A DNA stretch of 42,680 bases. Origin: Gammaproteobacteria bacterium (GTDB lineage: Bacteria; Pseudomonadota; Gammaproteobacteria; Steroidobacterales; Steroidobacteraceae). This document shows positions 9,423 to 18,266 of this stretch, in pieces (position 1 is the stretch's first letter; each line of letters starts with the position of its first letter). The notes beneath the pieces were generated by a model. That model was not told the origin of the DNA. It saw only the letters and a list, made by a program, of their open reading frames with translations, and did no database searches. The position numbers and the translations under genes are program-made. The stretch covers positions 1 to 42,680 of the forward strand of contig JAGWPD010000030.1 of the NCBI GenBank assembly GCA_028870705.1. Reading direction: 5' to 3'.

Positions 9423-10469
9423 CTAGTCCAGCAGGTGCGAAGCCTGCGGCAGCTGTCCGCGGTAGGCCTCGAAGATCTGCTGCAGCGCCTCGCGCATGCT
9501 GACGCGCGGCTCCCAGCCGAGTTCGCTGCGGGTGTTGTCGACCTTCGGCACGCGGTTGGCGACGTCCTGGTAGCCCTTGCCGTAGTACTCCCCGGAAGTG
9601 GTGTCGACCAGCTTGACCCTGGTGGCGTTGGCCGCGTACTCGGGATACTCGGCGGCCATCTTCAGCAGCATCCCGGCCAGCTCGCGCACCGAGTAGTTGT
9701 TCTGCGGGTTGCCGACATTGAAGATCTTCCGCGAGGCGCAGCCGTCCCTGTTCTCGATGATCTTCATCAACGCATCGATCCCGTCGCTGATGCCGGTGAA
9801 GCAGCGCTTCTGGCTGCCGCCGTCGACCAGTTTGATCGGCTCGCCGCGCACGATGTGCCCGAGGAACTGGGTGATCACGCGCGAACTGCCTTCCTTGGCC
9901 GAGTGCAGGTTGTCGAGTCCGGCGCCGATCCAGTTGAACGGCCGGAACAGCGTGTAGTCGAGCTTGCCTTCCGAGCCGTAGGCGTAGATCACGCGGTCCA
10001 TCAGCTGCTTGGAGCAGGCGTAGATCCAGCGCTGCTTCTCGATCGGGCCGTACACCAGCTCGGAAGCCGCCGGGTCGAACTCGGCGTCGCGGCACATGCC
10101 GTAGACCTCGGAGGTCGACGGGAACAGCACGCGCTTGCCGTGGCGCACGCACTGGCGAATGATCGGCAGGTTCGCCTCGAAATCGAGCTCGAACACCCGC
10201 AGCGGCTCGCGCACGTAGGTGGCCGGGGTCGCGATCGCCACCAGCGGCAGCACCACGTCGCACTTGCGGATGTGGTATTCGATCCACTCCTTGTTGATGG
10301 TGATGTCGCCCTCGAAGAACTTCATCCGCGGGTTGGACAGCAGCGGTTCGATGCGCTCGGAGTTCATGTCCATGCCGAACACGCTCCAGTCGGTGTCCTT
10401 GAGGATCCGCGCCGAAAGGTGGTGGCCGATGAAGCCGTTGACGCCGAGGATCAGTACTTTCGTGCTCAT
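9423..10469 (-). CDS. arnA: UDP-glucuronate decarboxylase (stand-alone equivalent of the ArnA C-terminal domain)
   Basis: MSTKVLILGVNGFIGHHLSARILKDTDWSVFGMDMNSERIEPLL...FPSTSEVYGMC...FRPFNWIGAGLDNL. Confidence 0.9.
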   Translation of the reverse strand: MSTKVLILGVNGFIGHHLSARILKDTDWSVFGMDMNSERIEPLLSNPRMKFFEGDITINKEWIEYHIRKCDVVLPLVAIATPATYVREPLRVFELDFEANLPIIRQCVRHGKRVLFPSTSEVYGMCRDAEFDPAASELVYGPIEKQRWIYACSKQLMDRVIYAYGSEGKLDYTLFRPFNWIGAGLDNLHSAKEGSSRVITQFLGHIVRGEPIKLVDGGSQKRCFTGISDGIDALMKIIENRDGCASRKIFNVGNPQNNYSVRELAGMLLKMAAEYPEYAANATRVKLVDTTSGEYYGKGYQDVANRVPKVDNTRSELGWEPRVSMREALQQIFEAYRGQLPQASHLLD

Positions 10470-10487
10470 AGTGGTGTTCCGCTCAAT

Positions 10488-11423
10488 TCAGTTGTCCTGT
10501 CGCCGGCCGTCGCCGAGCACCAGTGCGTCGCCGCCAAAGGCAGCGCGAAACGCCGCCGCATCCCGCACCCGCCCGTCGAGTTCGAATTCCAGCAGCCGCA
10601 GCACGCCATCGTGGCACAGCGCCCGCATCTCGCCGTCGACGCAGCGCAGCTCGGGTCGCGCCCCGCCGGGCCCCGGCACCGGCAGCGTGCGCAGCACCCG
10701 CAACGGCAGCCCCGCGGCCGTCGCGAAGGCGCCAGGATACGGTGGCGCCACTGCGCGCACCAGATTGTGCACGGCCATTACCCCCAGGCGCCAGTCTATC
10801 GCGCCATCGGCCGCGGTGCGGCGCCCGTAGTAACTGGCCTCCGCCTGCCGCTGCGGCCGCAGCACCGCCGTACCTGCCACCAGGCCCGGCAGCGCGCGCT
10901 GCAGGGTGAGCTCGGCGGCGACGCACACCTTGCGGAACACTTCCACGGCGGTGTCGTCCGGCAGGATCGGCACGGCCTGCGCATCGACGATGCCGCCGGC
11001 ATCCGGCCTGACCGTCATCGCATGGAGTGTGGCGCCGGTTTCGCGTTCGCCGTTCAGCACCGCCCAGTTCACCGGCACCCGCCCGCGGTACTTCGGCAGC
11101 AGTGAACCGTGCATGTTGTAGGCGCCGCGCGCCGCGGCCGCCAGCACGTCCGCGCCGAGCATGTGCCGGTAATAGAACGAGAACAGGAAATCGGGCGCGA
11201 GCGCCCGCAGCTTCGCCAGCAGCGCCGGCGCGTTCGGGTCGGCCGGCGTGAGCACCTCGAGGCCATGCCAGCGTGCGTGGCGCGCGACGCTGTCGAACCA
11301 GAGCGGCTCGCCCGCTTCCGTCTCGTGCGTGACGACCAGCGGCACCTCGACGCCCTGCCCCAGCAGCACGCGCAGGCAGCGCACGCCCACGTCGTGATAG
11401 GCGAACACGACCGCGCGCGTCAC
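10488..11423 (-). CDS. UDP-L-Ara4N formyltransferase (stand-alone equivalent of the ArnA N-terminal domain)
   Basis: MTRAVVFAYHDVGVRCLRVLLGQGVEVPLVVTHE...FLFSFYYRHMLGADVLAAAARGAYNMHGSLLPKYRGRVPVNWAVLNGERETGATLH. Confidence 0.9.
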   Translation of the reverse strand: MTRAVVFAYHDVGVRCLRVLLGQGVEVPLVVTHETEAGEPLWFDSVARHARWHGLEVLTPADPNAPALLAKLRALAPDFLFSFYYRHMLGADVLAAAARGAYNMHGSLLPKYRGRVPVNWAVLNGERETGATLHAMTVRPDAGGIVDAQAVPILPDDTAVEVFRKVCVAAELTLQRALPGLVAGTAVLRPQRQAEASYYGRRTAADGAIDWRLGVMAVHNLVRAVAPPYPGAFATAAGLPLRVLRTLPVPGPGGARPELRCVDGEMRALCHDGVLRLLEFELDGRVRDAAAFRAAFGGDALVLGDGRRQDN

Positions 11424-12382
11424 GGCGGCGGCGCTGGCGGTCGCTCGAGCACCGCGCCGACGATGTAGCGCGGCCGGCGGCGGACTTCCTCGTAGATGCG
11501 CCCGACGTATTCACCGAGCAGCCCCAGGCCGAACAGCGTGACGCCGATCAGCAGGAAGGCGATCGCGAACAGCGTGAACAGCCCCTGCTCGGCCGGATTC
11601 GGCCCGTACACCAGCCGGCGCACGACCAGCGACGCACCGAACAGCAGCGAGAGGGCCGAGACCGCGAAGCCGAAGGCCGAGAACAGCTGCATCGGCACGG
11701 TCGAGAAGCCGGTCATCAGGTCGAAGTTCAGCTTGATCAGCTGGTACATCGAGTACTTCGATTCGCCCGCGCTCCGGTCCTCATGGCGCACGTCGATCTC
11801 GGTCGGGCTGCTGGCGAAGGTATAGGCCAGCGCCGGCACGAAGGTGTTGTTCTCGGAGCACAGGTTGATTGCATCGACGATCGGGCGCCCATAGCCGCGG
11901 AACATGCAGCCATGGTCGGTGATGCGGATGCGCGTGGTGCGCTCGCGCAGCATGTTGATGAAACGCGAGGCCCAGCGCCGCCAGGCCACGTCCTGCCGCT
12001 GCCGGCGTATCGTGCCGACGTAGTCATGGCCCGCATCGAGCTCGGCGACCAGCCGCGGCAGTTCCTCGGGCGGGTTCTGCAGGTCGGCATCGAGCGTGAT
12101 CACGTAGCGGCCGCGCGCATAGGCGAAGCCCGCCAGAATTGCACGGTGCTGGCCGAAGTTGGCCGCGAACAGGATCACGCGCGTGACCTCCGGCCGCCGC
12201 TCGAACTGCTCGCGCAGGAGCGAAGCGGAACGGTCGCGGCTGCCGTCGTTGACGAAGATGACCTCGTAGCTGCGCGCCAGCGCATCGAGCGCCGGATACA
12301 GCCGCGCATACAGCGCGGCGAGCGAGGCCTCCTCGTTGTAGACCGGGATGACGACCGTGATCTCGGGCGCCGCACCGCTCAC
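11420..12382 (-). CDS. arnC: Undecaprenyl-phosphate 4-deoxy-4-formamido-L-arabinose transferase
   Basis: GT2 domain (VVIPVYNEEASLAALYARL, ITLDADLQNPPEELPRLV) with two C-terminal TM helices; overlaps neighbours by ATGA. Confidence 0.9.
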   Translation of the reverse strand: MSGAAPEITVVIPVYNEEASLAALYARLYPALDALARSYEVIFVNDGSRDRSASLLREQFERRPEVTRVILFAANFGQHRAILAGFAYARGRYVITLDADLQNPPEELPRLVAELDAGHDYVGTIRRQRQDVAWRRWASRFINMLRERTTRIRITDHGCMFRGYGRPIVDAINLCSENNTFVPALAYTFASSPTEIDVRHEDRSAGESKYSMYQLIKLNFDLMTGFSTVPMQLFSAFGFAVSALSLLFGASLVVRRLVYGPNPAEQGLFTLFAIAFLLIGVTLFGLGLLGEYVGRIYEEVRRRPRYIVGAVLERPPAPPP

Positions 12383-13545
12383 GCGCGCTTGCTCCGGGCG
12401 GCGCCGGCGGCGCCGGCGGCGATCGCGTCGTGGAGCGCCGGTCCCAGCGCCGCGAGCACGCGCTCGACGTCGCCATCGGCCATGGCCGGGAACATCGGCA
12501 GGCTCACGGTGCTGCGGCCGATGCGCTCGGCCTGCGGGAAGTCGCCCGGCTGGTAGCCAAGCTTGCGGAACAGCGTGAACAGATGCATCGCCGGATAGTG
12601 CACGCCGACGCCGATGCCCGCCTCGCGCATGCGGCTGATGAACACGCTGCGCACCGCCGCCTCGGGCAGCAGCACCTGGAACATGTGCCAGTTGCAGTGG
12701 GCGAAATCCTCGGGCGGCAGCTCGCAGCCGAGCGTACGGTCGAAGCGGGCGAAGTAGCGGCGCGCGAGCTCGCGCCGCCGCGCGGTGAAGGCCGCCAGCT
12801 GCGGCAGCTGGCCGAGCCCGATGCAGGCCGCGACATCGGTGAGATTGTGCTTGCCGCCGGCGAGCGTGACATCCATGCCATCCCAGCTGTCACCCGACCT
12901 GGCCGCCCCCTGCAGGCGCCACAGTTCGCAGCTGCGCGCCTCGTCGGCGTCGTTGAGCACCAGGCACCCGCCTTCGGTGCTGGTGATGTTCTTGTTGGCG
13001 TGGAAGCTGATCGAAACCAGATCGCCGATGCTGCCGATCGCGCGGCCGCCCCAGTTGGCGCCCATCGACTGCGCCGCATCCTCGATGACGCGCAGCCGAT
13101 GCGCGCCGGCCAGCGCATACAGGCGGTCGCGGTCGACCGGCAGGCCCGCCAGGTCGACCGGCAGCAGCGCGCGCGTGCGCGGTGTGATCGCGGCCTCGAT
13201 CAGCCCGAGGTCGATGTTGCGGGTGCGCGCATCGCAATCGACGAATACCGGGCGCGCGCCCGCGCGCAGCACGACATTCGCCGTGGCCACCCACGACAGT
13301 GGCGTGGTGATCACCTCATCGCCGGGCCCGACATTGAGCATCGCCAGCGCGACTTCCATCGCGCCGGTGGCCGAGCTCATCGCGCGCACCGGCCGGCCAC
13401 CGAACAGCGCCGAGAGCTGCGCCTCGAATTCGCGCACCTTCGGACCGCTGGTGATCCAGCCGGAGCGCAGTACCTCGCCGACCGCGGCGATAGTCGCCTC
13501 GTCGATCGTGGGGCGCGTGAATGGCAGGAATTTGCTGGTCGACAT
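12379..13545 (-). CDS. arnB: UDP-4-amino-4-deoxy-L-arabinose aminotransferase (DegT/DnrJ family)
   Basis: MSTSKFLPFTRPTIDEATIAAVGEVLRSGWITSGPKVREFEAQL...SFHANKNITSTEGGCLVL. Confidence 0.93.
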   Translation of the reverse strand: MSTSKFLPFTRPTIDEATIAAVGEVLRSGWITSGPKVREFEAQLSALFGGRPVRAMSSATGAMEVALAMLNVGPGDEVITTPLSWVATANVVLRAGARPVFVDCDARTRNIDLGLIEAAITPRTRALLPVDLAGLPVDRDRLYALAGAHRLRVIEDAAQSMGANWGGRAIGSIGDLVSISFHANKNITSTEGGCLVLNDADEARSCELWRLQGAARSGDSWDGMDVTLAGGKHNLTDVAACIGLGQLPQLAAFTARRRELARRYFARFDRTLGCELPPEDFAHCNWHMFQVLLPEAAVRSVFISRMREAGIGVGVHYPAMHLFTLFRKLGYQPGDFPQAERIGRSTVSLPMFPAMADGDVERVLAALGPALHDAIAAGAAGAARSKRA

Positions 13546-13566
13546 GCAGGCCTGACCCCGCTGGCC

Positions 13567-13950
13567 TCAGGCGCCGCTGGAGCTGCGCGCCACCAGCCAG
13601 ACTCCGACCAGGATGATGCCGATGCCGGCGATGCGCGTGCCGCTCAGGTTCTCGTTGAACAGCCACCAGGCTGCGAGCGCGTTGACGACATAGCCCACCG
13701 ACAGCATGGGATAGGCAACGCTCACTTCGACCCGCGCCAGCGCGAGGATCCACACCACCACGCTGAGCGCATAGCAGGCGAGGCCCGCGATGATCGGCAC
13801 GTTGAAGACCAGCCGGCCGGCAATCGCCAGCGCATTGCCGGCCCGCAATTCCACGTCGGCGAGCGAGCCGGCGCCGGCCTTGAGCAGCAACTGGGCAATG
13901 GCGTTGAGCAGCACGCCCGTGAGCACCAACGCCAGCTGTGGAGCCTTCAT
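13567..13950 (-). CDS. SMR/EamA-type flippase subunit (ArnE/ArnF-like)
   Basis: MKAPQLALVLTGVLLNAIAQLLLKAGAG...VEVSVAYPMLSVGYVVNALAAWWLFNENLSGTRIAGIGIILVGVWLVARSSSGA, 127 aa, four hydrophobic segments. Start reassigned to 13950, overlapping the arnT stop. Confidence 0.85.
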   Translation of the reverse strand: MKAPQLALVLTGVLLNAIAQLLLKAGAGSLADVELRAGNALAIAGRLVFNVPIIAGLACYALSVVVWILALARVEVSVAYPMLSVGYVVNALAAWWLFNENLSGTRIAGIGIILVGVWLVARSSSGA

Positions 13951-15578
13951 TGCCGGACTACCGCGACCAGGGAATGCCCAGTGTATATCACGCGCATCGG
14001 CAGGCCCATCTGCTGCAGCCTGGCGTAGCTTTCGGGACGGATCAGTGCCAGCGCGTCGGCGTCGGCGCGCCATCGGGCAGCGAACTCGCCCAGGTCCGGG
14101 ATCCAGCGCCAGGGCTCCTGGGCGAGACCGAAATCGAGCTCGCCGCGATACCCGACCAGCGTGCAGGTGCGGCGCAGATAGAAAGGAATCGACTGCTCGT
14201 AGTCATCCACGCAATAGAAGGCGGTCGTGGCCCGCAGGTGGCCCGATGCGGCCGCAACGAGTTCCTGCGGTTCGCGTTGCCGCGCCAGCTCACCCGCGGC
14301 GGGCAGCAGCACGCCCAGGAGCGCCGCCACCCCAAGTGCCGCCAGCGCGGCTGCCGGCAGGGCGCCGCGGCGCACCGCCTGCCAGGCCGCCGTTGCCGTG
14401 ACCAGGCCGGCCAGCAGCAGGCCTCCGGCAATTGCACCGATGGCCGGCTCGGCCGGAACTGCCAGGCGTGCCGCGACACCAGGACAGCACCACAGGCACA
14501 GCGCCAGCGCGCCCAGCGCGAGCCAGACGAGTGCCGAGATGGCCAGCGCCAGGCGGAGCCTGGCTCGTTCGAGCGAGCCGAGCGCGCGCGCGGCCAGCAG
14601 GCTCAGCGCCGGAAACAGCGGCAGGATGTACGGCACCAGTTTCGATTGCGACAGGCTGAAGAACACGAAGCAGAACGCGGCCCAGAGCGCGAGCAGCAGC
14701 GTGCCGCGATCGCCGGTGCGCAGATCGCGCCAGCTGCGACGGACGATCGCCGGCAGCAGCGGGGTCCACGGCATGAAGCCGGCCAGCAGCACCGGAATGA
14801 AGAACCAGTCGGGCTGGTAGCGCTGGTGCACGCGCGTGAGGAAGCGCGTGAACTGCTCGTGCACGAAGAAGAACTGCGCGAAGCCGGGGTTGCGCTGCTC
14901 CACGAGCCACAACCAGGGTGCCGCGAACAGCGCCAGCGCCGCGAGCGTCCACCACGGCCGCGAGCGCCACAGCAGGCTCCATTCGCGCCGCAACAGCATG
15001 TAGATGCCCGCGACGGCGGCCGGGATCAGGATGCCGACGAGTCCCTTGGACAGGAATGCGAGCGCCACGCCCAGCGCCAGCAGCCACGCGCCGCGCCGCT
15101 CATCGCCACGCGATGCGGACGGAGCGGTCAGCAGCAGCAGCCCGGCCAGCGCCAGTTCCAGCGTCACCGTCAGGCCCATGTCCAGCGTGGAGATGCGCGC
15201 GAGCCCGAGGTAGAGGAGCGAACCCGCCTGCACCAGCGCAGCGAGCATGCCGGTCGCTGCGCCATAGAGCCGCGCGCCGATCCACGCGGTGAGCAGCAGG
15301 CCGAGGAACCCGCTCAGCGCGATCCACAGCCGCGCGGTCCACTCGTGCTCGCCGAACAGCTCGTAGGCCACGGCGGTGGCCCAGTACTGGAGTGGCGGCT
15401 TCTCGAAATACTTCAATCCATCGAGGCGCGGCGTGACCCAGTCGCCGCTGGCGACCATCTCGCGCGGAATCTCCGCGTAGCGGCCCTCATCGGGATTGAA
15501 CAGCCGGTAGGTCTGCAACGGCAGGAACCACAGCGCCATCGCGCCCAGGAGCGCTGCAATCCACAGCTTTTGCTTCAT
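13947..15578 (-). CDS. arnT: Lipid A L-Ara4N transferase (GT83-type)
   Basis: MKQKLWIAALLGAMALWFLPLQTYRLFNPDEGRYAEIPREMVASGDWVTPRLDGLKYFEKPPLQYW; multi-TM. Confidence 0.9.
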   Translation of the reverse strand: MKQKLWIAALLGAMALWFLPLQTYRLFNPDEGRYAEIPREMVASGDWVTPRLDGLKYFEKPPLQYWATAVAYELFGEHEWTARLWIALSGFLGLLLTAWIGARLYGAATGMLAALVQAGSLLYLGLARISTLDMGLTVTLELALAGLLLLTAPSASRGDERRGAWLLALGVALAFLSKGLVGILIPAAVAGIYMLLRREWSLLWRSRPWWTLAALALFAAPWLWLVEQRNPGFAQFFFVHEQFTRFLTRVHQRYQPDWFFIPVLLAGFMPWTPLLPAIVRRSWRDLRTGDRGTLLLALWAAFCFVFFSLSQSKLVPYILPLFPALSLLAARALGSLERARLRLALAISALVWLALGALALCLWCCPGVAARLAVPAEPAIGAIAGGLLLAGLVTATAAWQAVRRGALPAAALAALGVAALLGVLLPAAGELARQREPQELVAAASGHLRATTAFYCVDDYEQSIPFYLRRTCTLVGYRGELDFGLAQEPWRWIPDLGEFAARWRADADALALIRPESYARLQQMGLPMRVIYTGHSLVAVVRQ

Positions 15579-15626
15579 CGACGCGATCCTGCCCGCGCGG
15601 CGTCAGTGCCGCCTTGAGTCCGGCCG

Positions 15627-17690
15627 TCAGTTGCCGAACAGGCCCTTGAGCTTGTCCTGCAACTTGTCCTGGAGTTTCTGCTTCAGCTCGTCTTTCTTCT
15701 TGTCGATTTCCTGCTGCATGCGCGCCTTGACCAGCCCCGCGAGGTCCGGCCGCACCTTTGGCGCACCGAAGCTGCCCGTGACGGTCACCGGGACGGCGTA
15801 ACCGCTCAGGTCGCCGGCGCCGGCCGCATCCGCCGCATTGTCCGGAATCTTCTGCACGGTGGCCTCGAGGTGATAGTCGAGCGTGCCGGCGGCGATATCG
15901 GCGGTGCCGTGGCCCTTGACCTGCAGGTACTGGAGCGCGGCGATCAGGTCGTCGTTGGCGAGCACGCCGTTGGTGATGCGGCCGGTGGCGGATACGGCCG
16001 TGAACGGCGTGCGCTCGGGGCCGGTGCGCGCCGGAATCGGCTCCTGCTTCAGCAGCGCACGGGCGCGGCGTATTTCGTACCAGAGATCGGCGCCCTCGAG
16101 CGCCCCATTGTCGACATGGAACTCGACCGTGCCGGTGAGCGTGCGCAGCAACGCGGCCGAATCGGCGCCGACCGCGCTGGCCCTGATCGCCGCGTTGCCG
16201 CGGCCCGACACGCGCCTGGTCTCGAACATGTCGTGGAACAGCGGCGCGAAATCGACGCCGGTGACGTGCTCGTCGAAACTGACACGCGCCAGTTTGCCGG
16301 TGGCGTCGATGCCGATGTCGCCGCTGTACTGGCCACCGTACATCTGCGCCTCGGACGGGTACACGCGCACGCGGCCGTCGGCCGCGTTCAGGCCCACGCG
16401 CAGGTTCTGGTACTGCAGCCCCGCGAACACCGCCTGCCCGACCGTCAGCGCGCCGTGCATGTCGAGGCCGCGCAGCAGCGCGACCGGAAGCGGCGTCGGT
16501 GGCGCAGCGGCGGCCTGCGGTTGCGCCGGCGTGGCCGGCGCGGGGGCGAGGTAACGATCCGCGTTGATGCGGTCGACATGGAGGTCGAAATCGAGCGCGG
16601 TGGTGTCGAGGTCGCCGATGCCCGCGCGGCCCGTTGCAGTCGTGTCATCGACGCGCAGGCGCAGCCCCGACAGCATGATCGACTTGCCGCTCGCGGCCAG
16701 CGTGCCGCTGAATGCGCAGGCGCCGAACACGGCCGGATCGCGCGTCGCCGGCAATCTGATGCCGAACTTATCCAGCAGGGCGCGCAGCGGAATGCTCGCG
16801 AGCTGCACCGGACCGCCGATGGCCGGCGCATCGAGGATCCTCGTGCCTTGCAGCGCCCCCGTGAGCGTGGCGCCGGCAGCGCGCACTTCCATGCCGGGCA
16901 GTTTCAGGGTCTGCGCCTTGAGGTCGGCGTCGATGCCGGCAAAGCGCAGCTCGACCGGCAGGCCTTCGGCCGGGAAGCCGGAACCCTTGAGCTGCAGCTT
17001 CACCTCCGGCTTCGCCAGCTGGTAGCGGCTCGCCGCCGTGTCGAGCGTGGCCTGGCCGCGCAGATCGATCTGCACCTCGAGGCCCTTGGCCTGCCGTACC
17101 GTTCCGCCGAGCTGCAGGTCGAATGCCTGCCCCGGCCTGAGCGCGCCGGTCTCGAGATTGAAATTACGCACCGCGATGTCGGTGCCGCCCTTGCGGTCGA
17201 GGTAGCGCAGCGTGCCGTCGACGATGCGCATGCTCGCCACCGAGAATTTCGGCGCGGGGCCGCTGGCCGGCCCGGTTTCCTGGCCTTTGCCCTGGCCGAG
17301 GTCGGACCAGTTGTCATGACCGGCGGCATCGACCGCCAGCCGGATCGTCGGCGACTCGACGGTCACCGCGCCAATCTCGATCTCACGGCGCAGGAGCGGC
17401 AGCAATTTCACGCCGAGGCGCGCATGGTCGAATTCCAGCATCGGCTCGGCGCCGAAGCCAGGCGCGTTGCCCAGCGTCGCGCGGCCGACCTCGATCGCGA
17501 GCCACGGATAAAGACGCAGCTTCAGCTCGCCGGGCACGCTGAGTTCGCGCCCCGTCTGCTCGCGCACCAGCTGCGCGAGCTCCTGCTTGTGCGCATTCGG
17601 ATCGAAGAACACCAGCACGTAGGCCAGTGCGGCCGCGAGCAGCAGCAGCACGGCACCGAAACCGATCAATGCGTAACGCAGGATGCGCAT
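15627..17690 (-). CDS. AsmA family protein
   Basis: N-terminal TM; ...GRELSVPGELKLRLYPWLAIEVGRATLGNAPGFG...; C-terminal VTVTGSFGAPKVRPDL. Confidence 0.88.
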   Translation of the reverse strand: MRILRYALIGFGAVLLLLAAALAYVLVFFDPNAHKQELAQLVREQTGRELSVPGELKLRLYPWLAIEVGRATLGNAPGFGAEPMLEFDHARLGVKLLPLLRREIEIGAVTVESPTIRLAVDAAGHDNWSDLGQGKGQETGPASGPAPKFSVASMRIVDGTLRYLDRKGGTDIAVRNFNLETGALRPGQAFDLQLGGTVRQAKGLEVQIDLRGQATLDTAASRYQLAKPEVKLQLKGSGFPAEGLPVELRFAGIDADLKAQTLKLPGMEVRAAGATLTGALQGTRILDAPAIGGPVQLASIPLRALLDKFGIRLPATRDPAVFGACAFSGTLAASGKSIMLSGLRLRVDDTTATGRAGIGDLDTTALDFDLHVDRINADRYLAPAPATPAQPQAAAAPPTPLPVALLRGLDMHGALTVGQAVFAGLQYQNLRVGLNAADGRVRVYPSEAQMYGGQYSGDIGIDATGKLARVSFDEHVTGVDFAPLFHDMFETRRVSGRGNAAIRASAVGADSAALLRTLTGTVEFHVDNGALEGADLWYEIRRARALLKQEPIPARTGPERTPFTAVSATGRITNGVLANDDLIAALQYLQVKGHGTADIAAGTLDYHLEATVQKIPDNAADAAGAGDLSGYAVPVTVTGSFGAPKVRPDLAGLVKARMQQEIDKKKDELKQKLQDKLQDKLKGLFGN

Positions 17691-17713
17691 GGTTGTTCCC
17701 GTGCCGCTCCGCT

Positions 17714-18220
17714 TCAGACCAGGCCGATGAAATCCGGCTTGGACAGTTCCAGTCCGTTGTGGCGCAGGATGGCGTACGCGGTCGTGTAGTGGAAATAGAA
17801 ATTCGGCAGCGCGTAGCCGGTGAGGTACGCCAGGCCCTTGAACGACAACTCCCGCTGACCGGCCTTGACGTTGATCTGCCGGGTTTCCGAGCCGTCGATC
17901 TGCGCTGGCGTGAGCGTGGCGACGAACCGGCGCGTGCTGGCGATGCGCGCCTGGAAATCATCGAAGCTGGCCTCGTTGTCCTCGAACCTGGGCGGCTCCA
18001 CGGCCGCGAGCCGCGCGCAGGTGCCCTTGGCGAAATCGCAGGCGATCTGGATCTGGCGCGTGAGCGGGAACATGTCGGGCGCCAGGCGCGCGGCCAGCAG
18101 GACCGCCGGGTTGATCTTGCGCCCCTCGGCCCAGGCCGCGGCCTTGGTGAGGATCGCGGTCAGGTTGCCGAGGCTGCGGTCGAATACGGGGGCGGACGCC
18201 TGGTACATCGAAATGCTCAT
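17714..18220 (-). CDS. DUF1993 family protein
   Basis: MSISMYQASAPVFDRSLGNLTAILTKAAAWAEGRKINPAVLLAARLAPDMFPLTRQIQIACDFAKG...ALPNFYFHYTTAYAILRHNG. Start reassigned to 18220. Confidence 0.88.
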   Translation of the reverse strand: MSISMYQASAPVFDRSLGNLTAILTKAAAWAEGRKINPAVLLAARLAPDMFPLTRQIQIACDFAKGTCARLAAVEPPRFEDNEASFDDFQARIASTRRFVATLTPAQIDGSETRQINVKAGQRELSFKGLAYLTGYALPNFYFHYTTAYAILRHNGLELSKPDFIGLV

Positions 18221-18266
18221 GGAAACTCCTCGGGGACTTGCCGGCCGGACGCCATAGAATAGCGCA

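Noticed and set aside
9213-11105. 630-aa plus-strand ORF across arnD/arnA genes
   Set aside because: Antisense to three recognisable arn genes, no coherent domain.
12396-12424. GGCGCCGGC-type short repeat near the arnB C-terminus
   Set aside because: Encodes an Ala/Gly-rich tail in a GC-rich gene; low-complexity coding sequence, not a separate element.
12430-14028. 532-aa plus-strand ORF opposite arnB and the SMR gene
   Set aside because: Shadow ORF spanning two genuine minus-strand genes.
13938-15617. 559-aa plus-strand ORF opposite arnT
   Set aside because: Gln/Arg-rich shadow ORF; arnT on the other strand is clear.
15870-17789. 639-aa plus-strand ORF opposite asmA
   Set aside because: Shadow ORF with Arg/Ala/Gln bias and no motifs.
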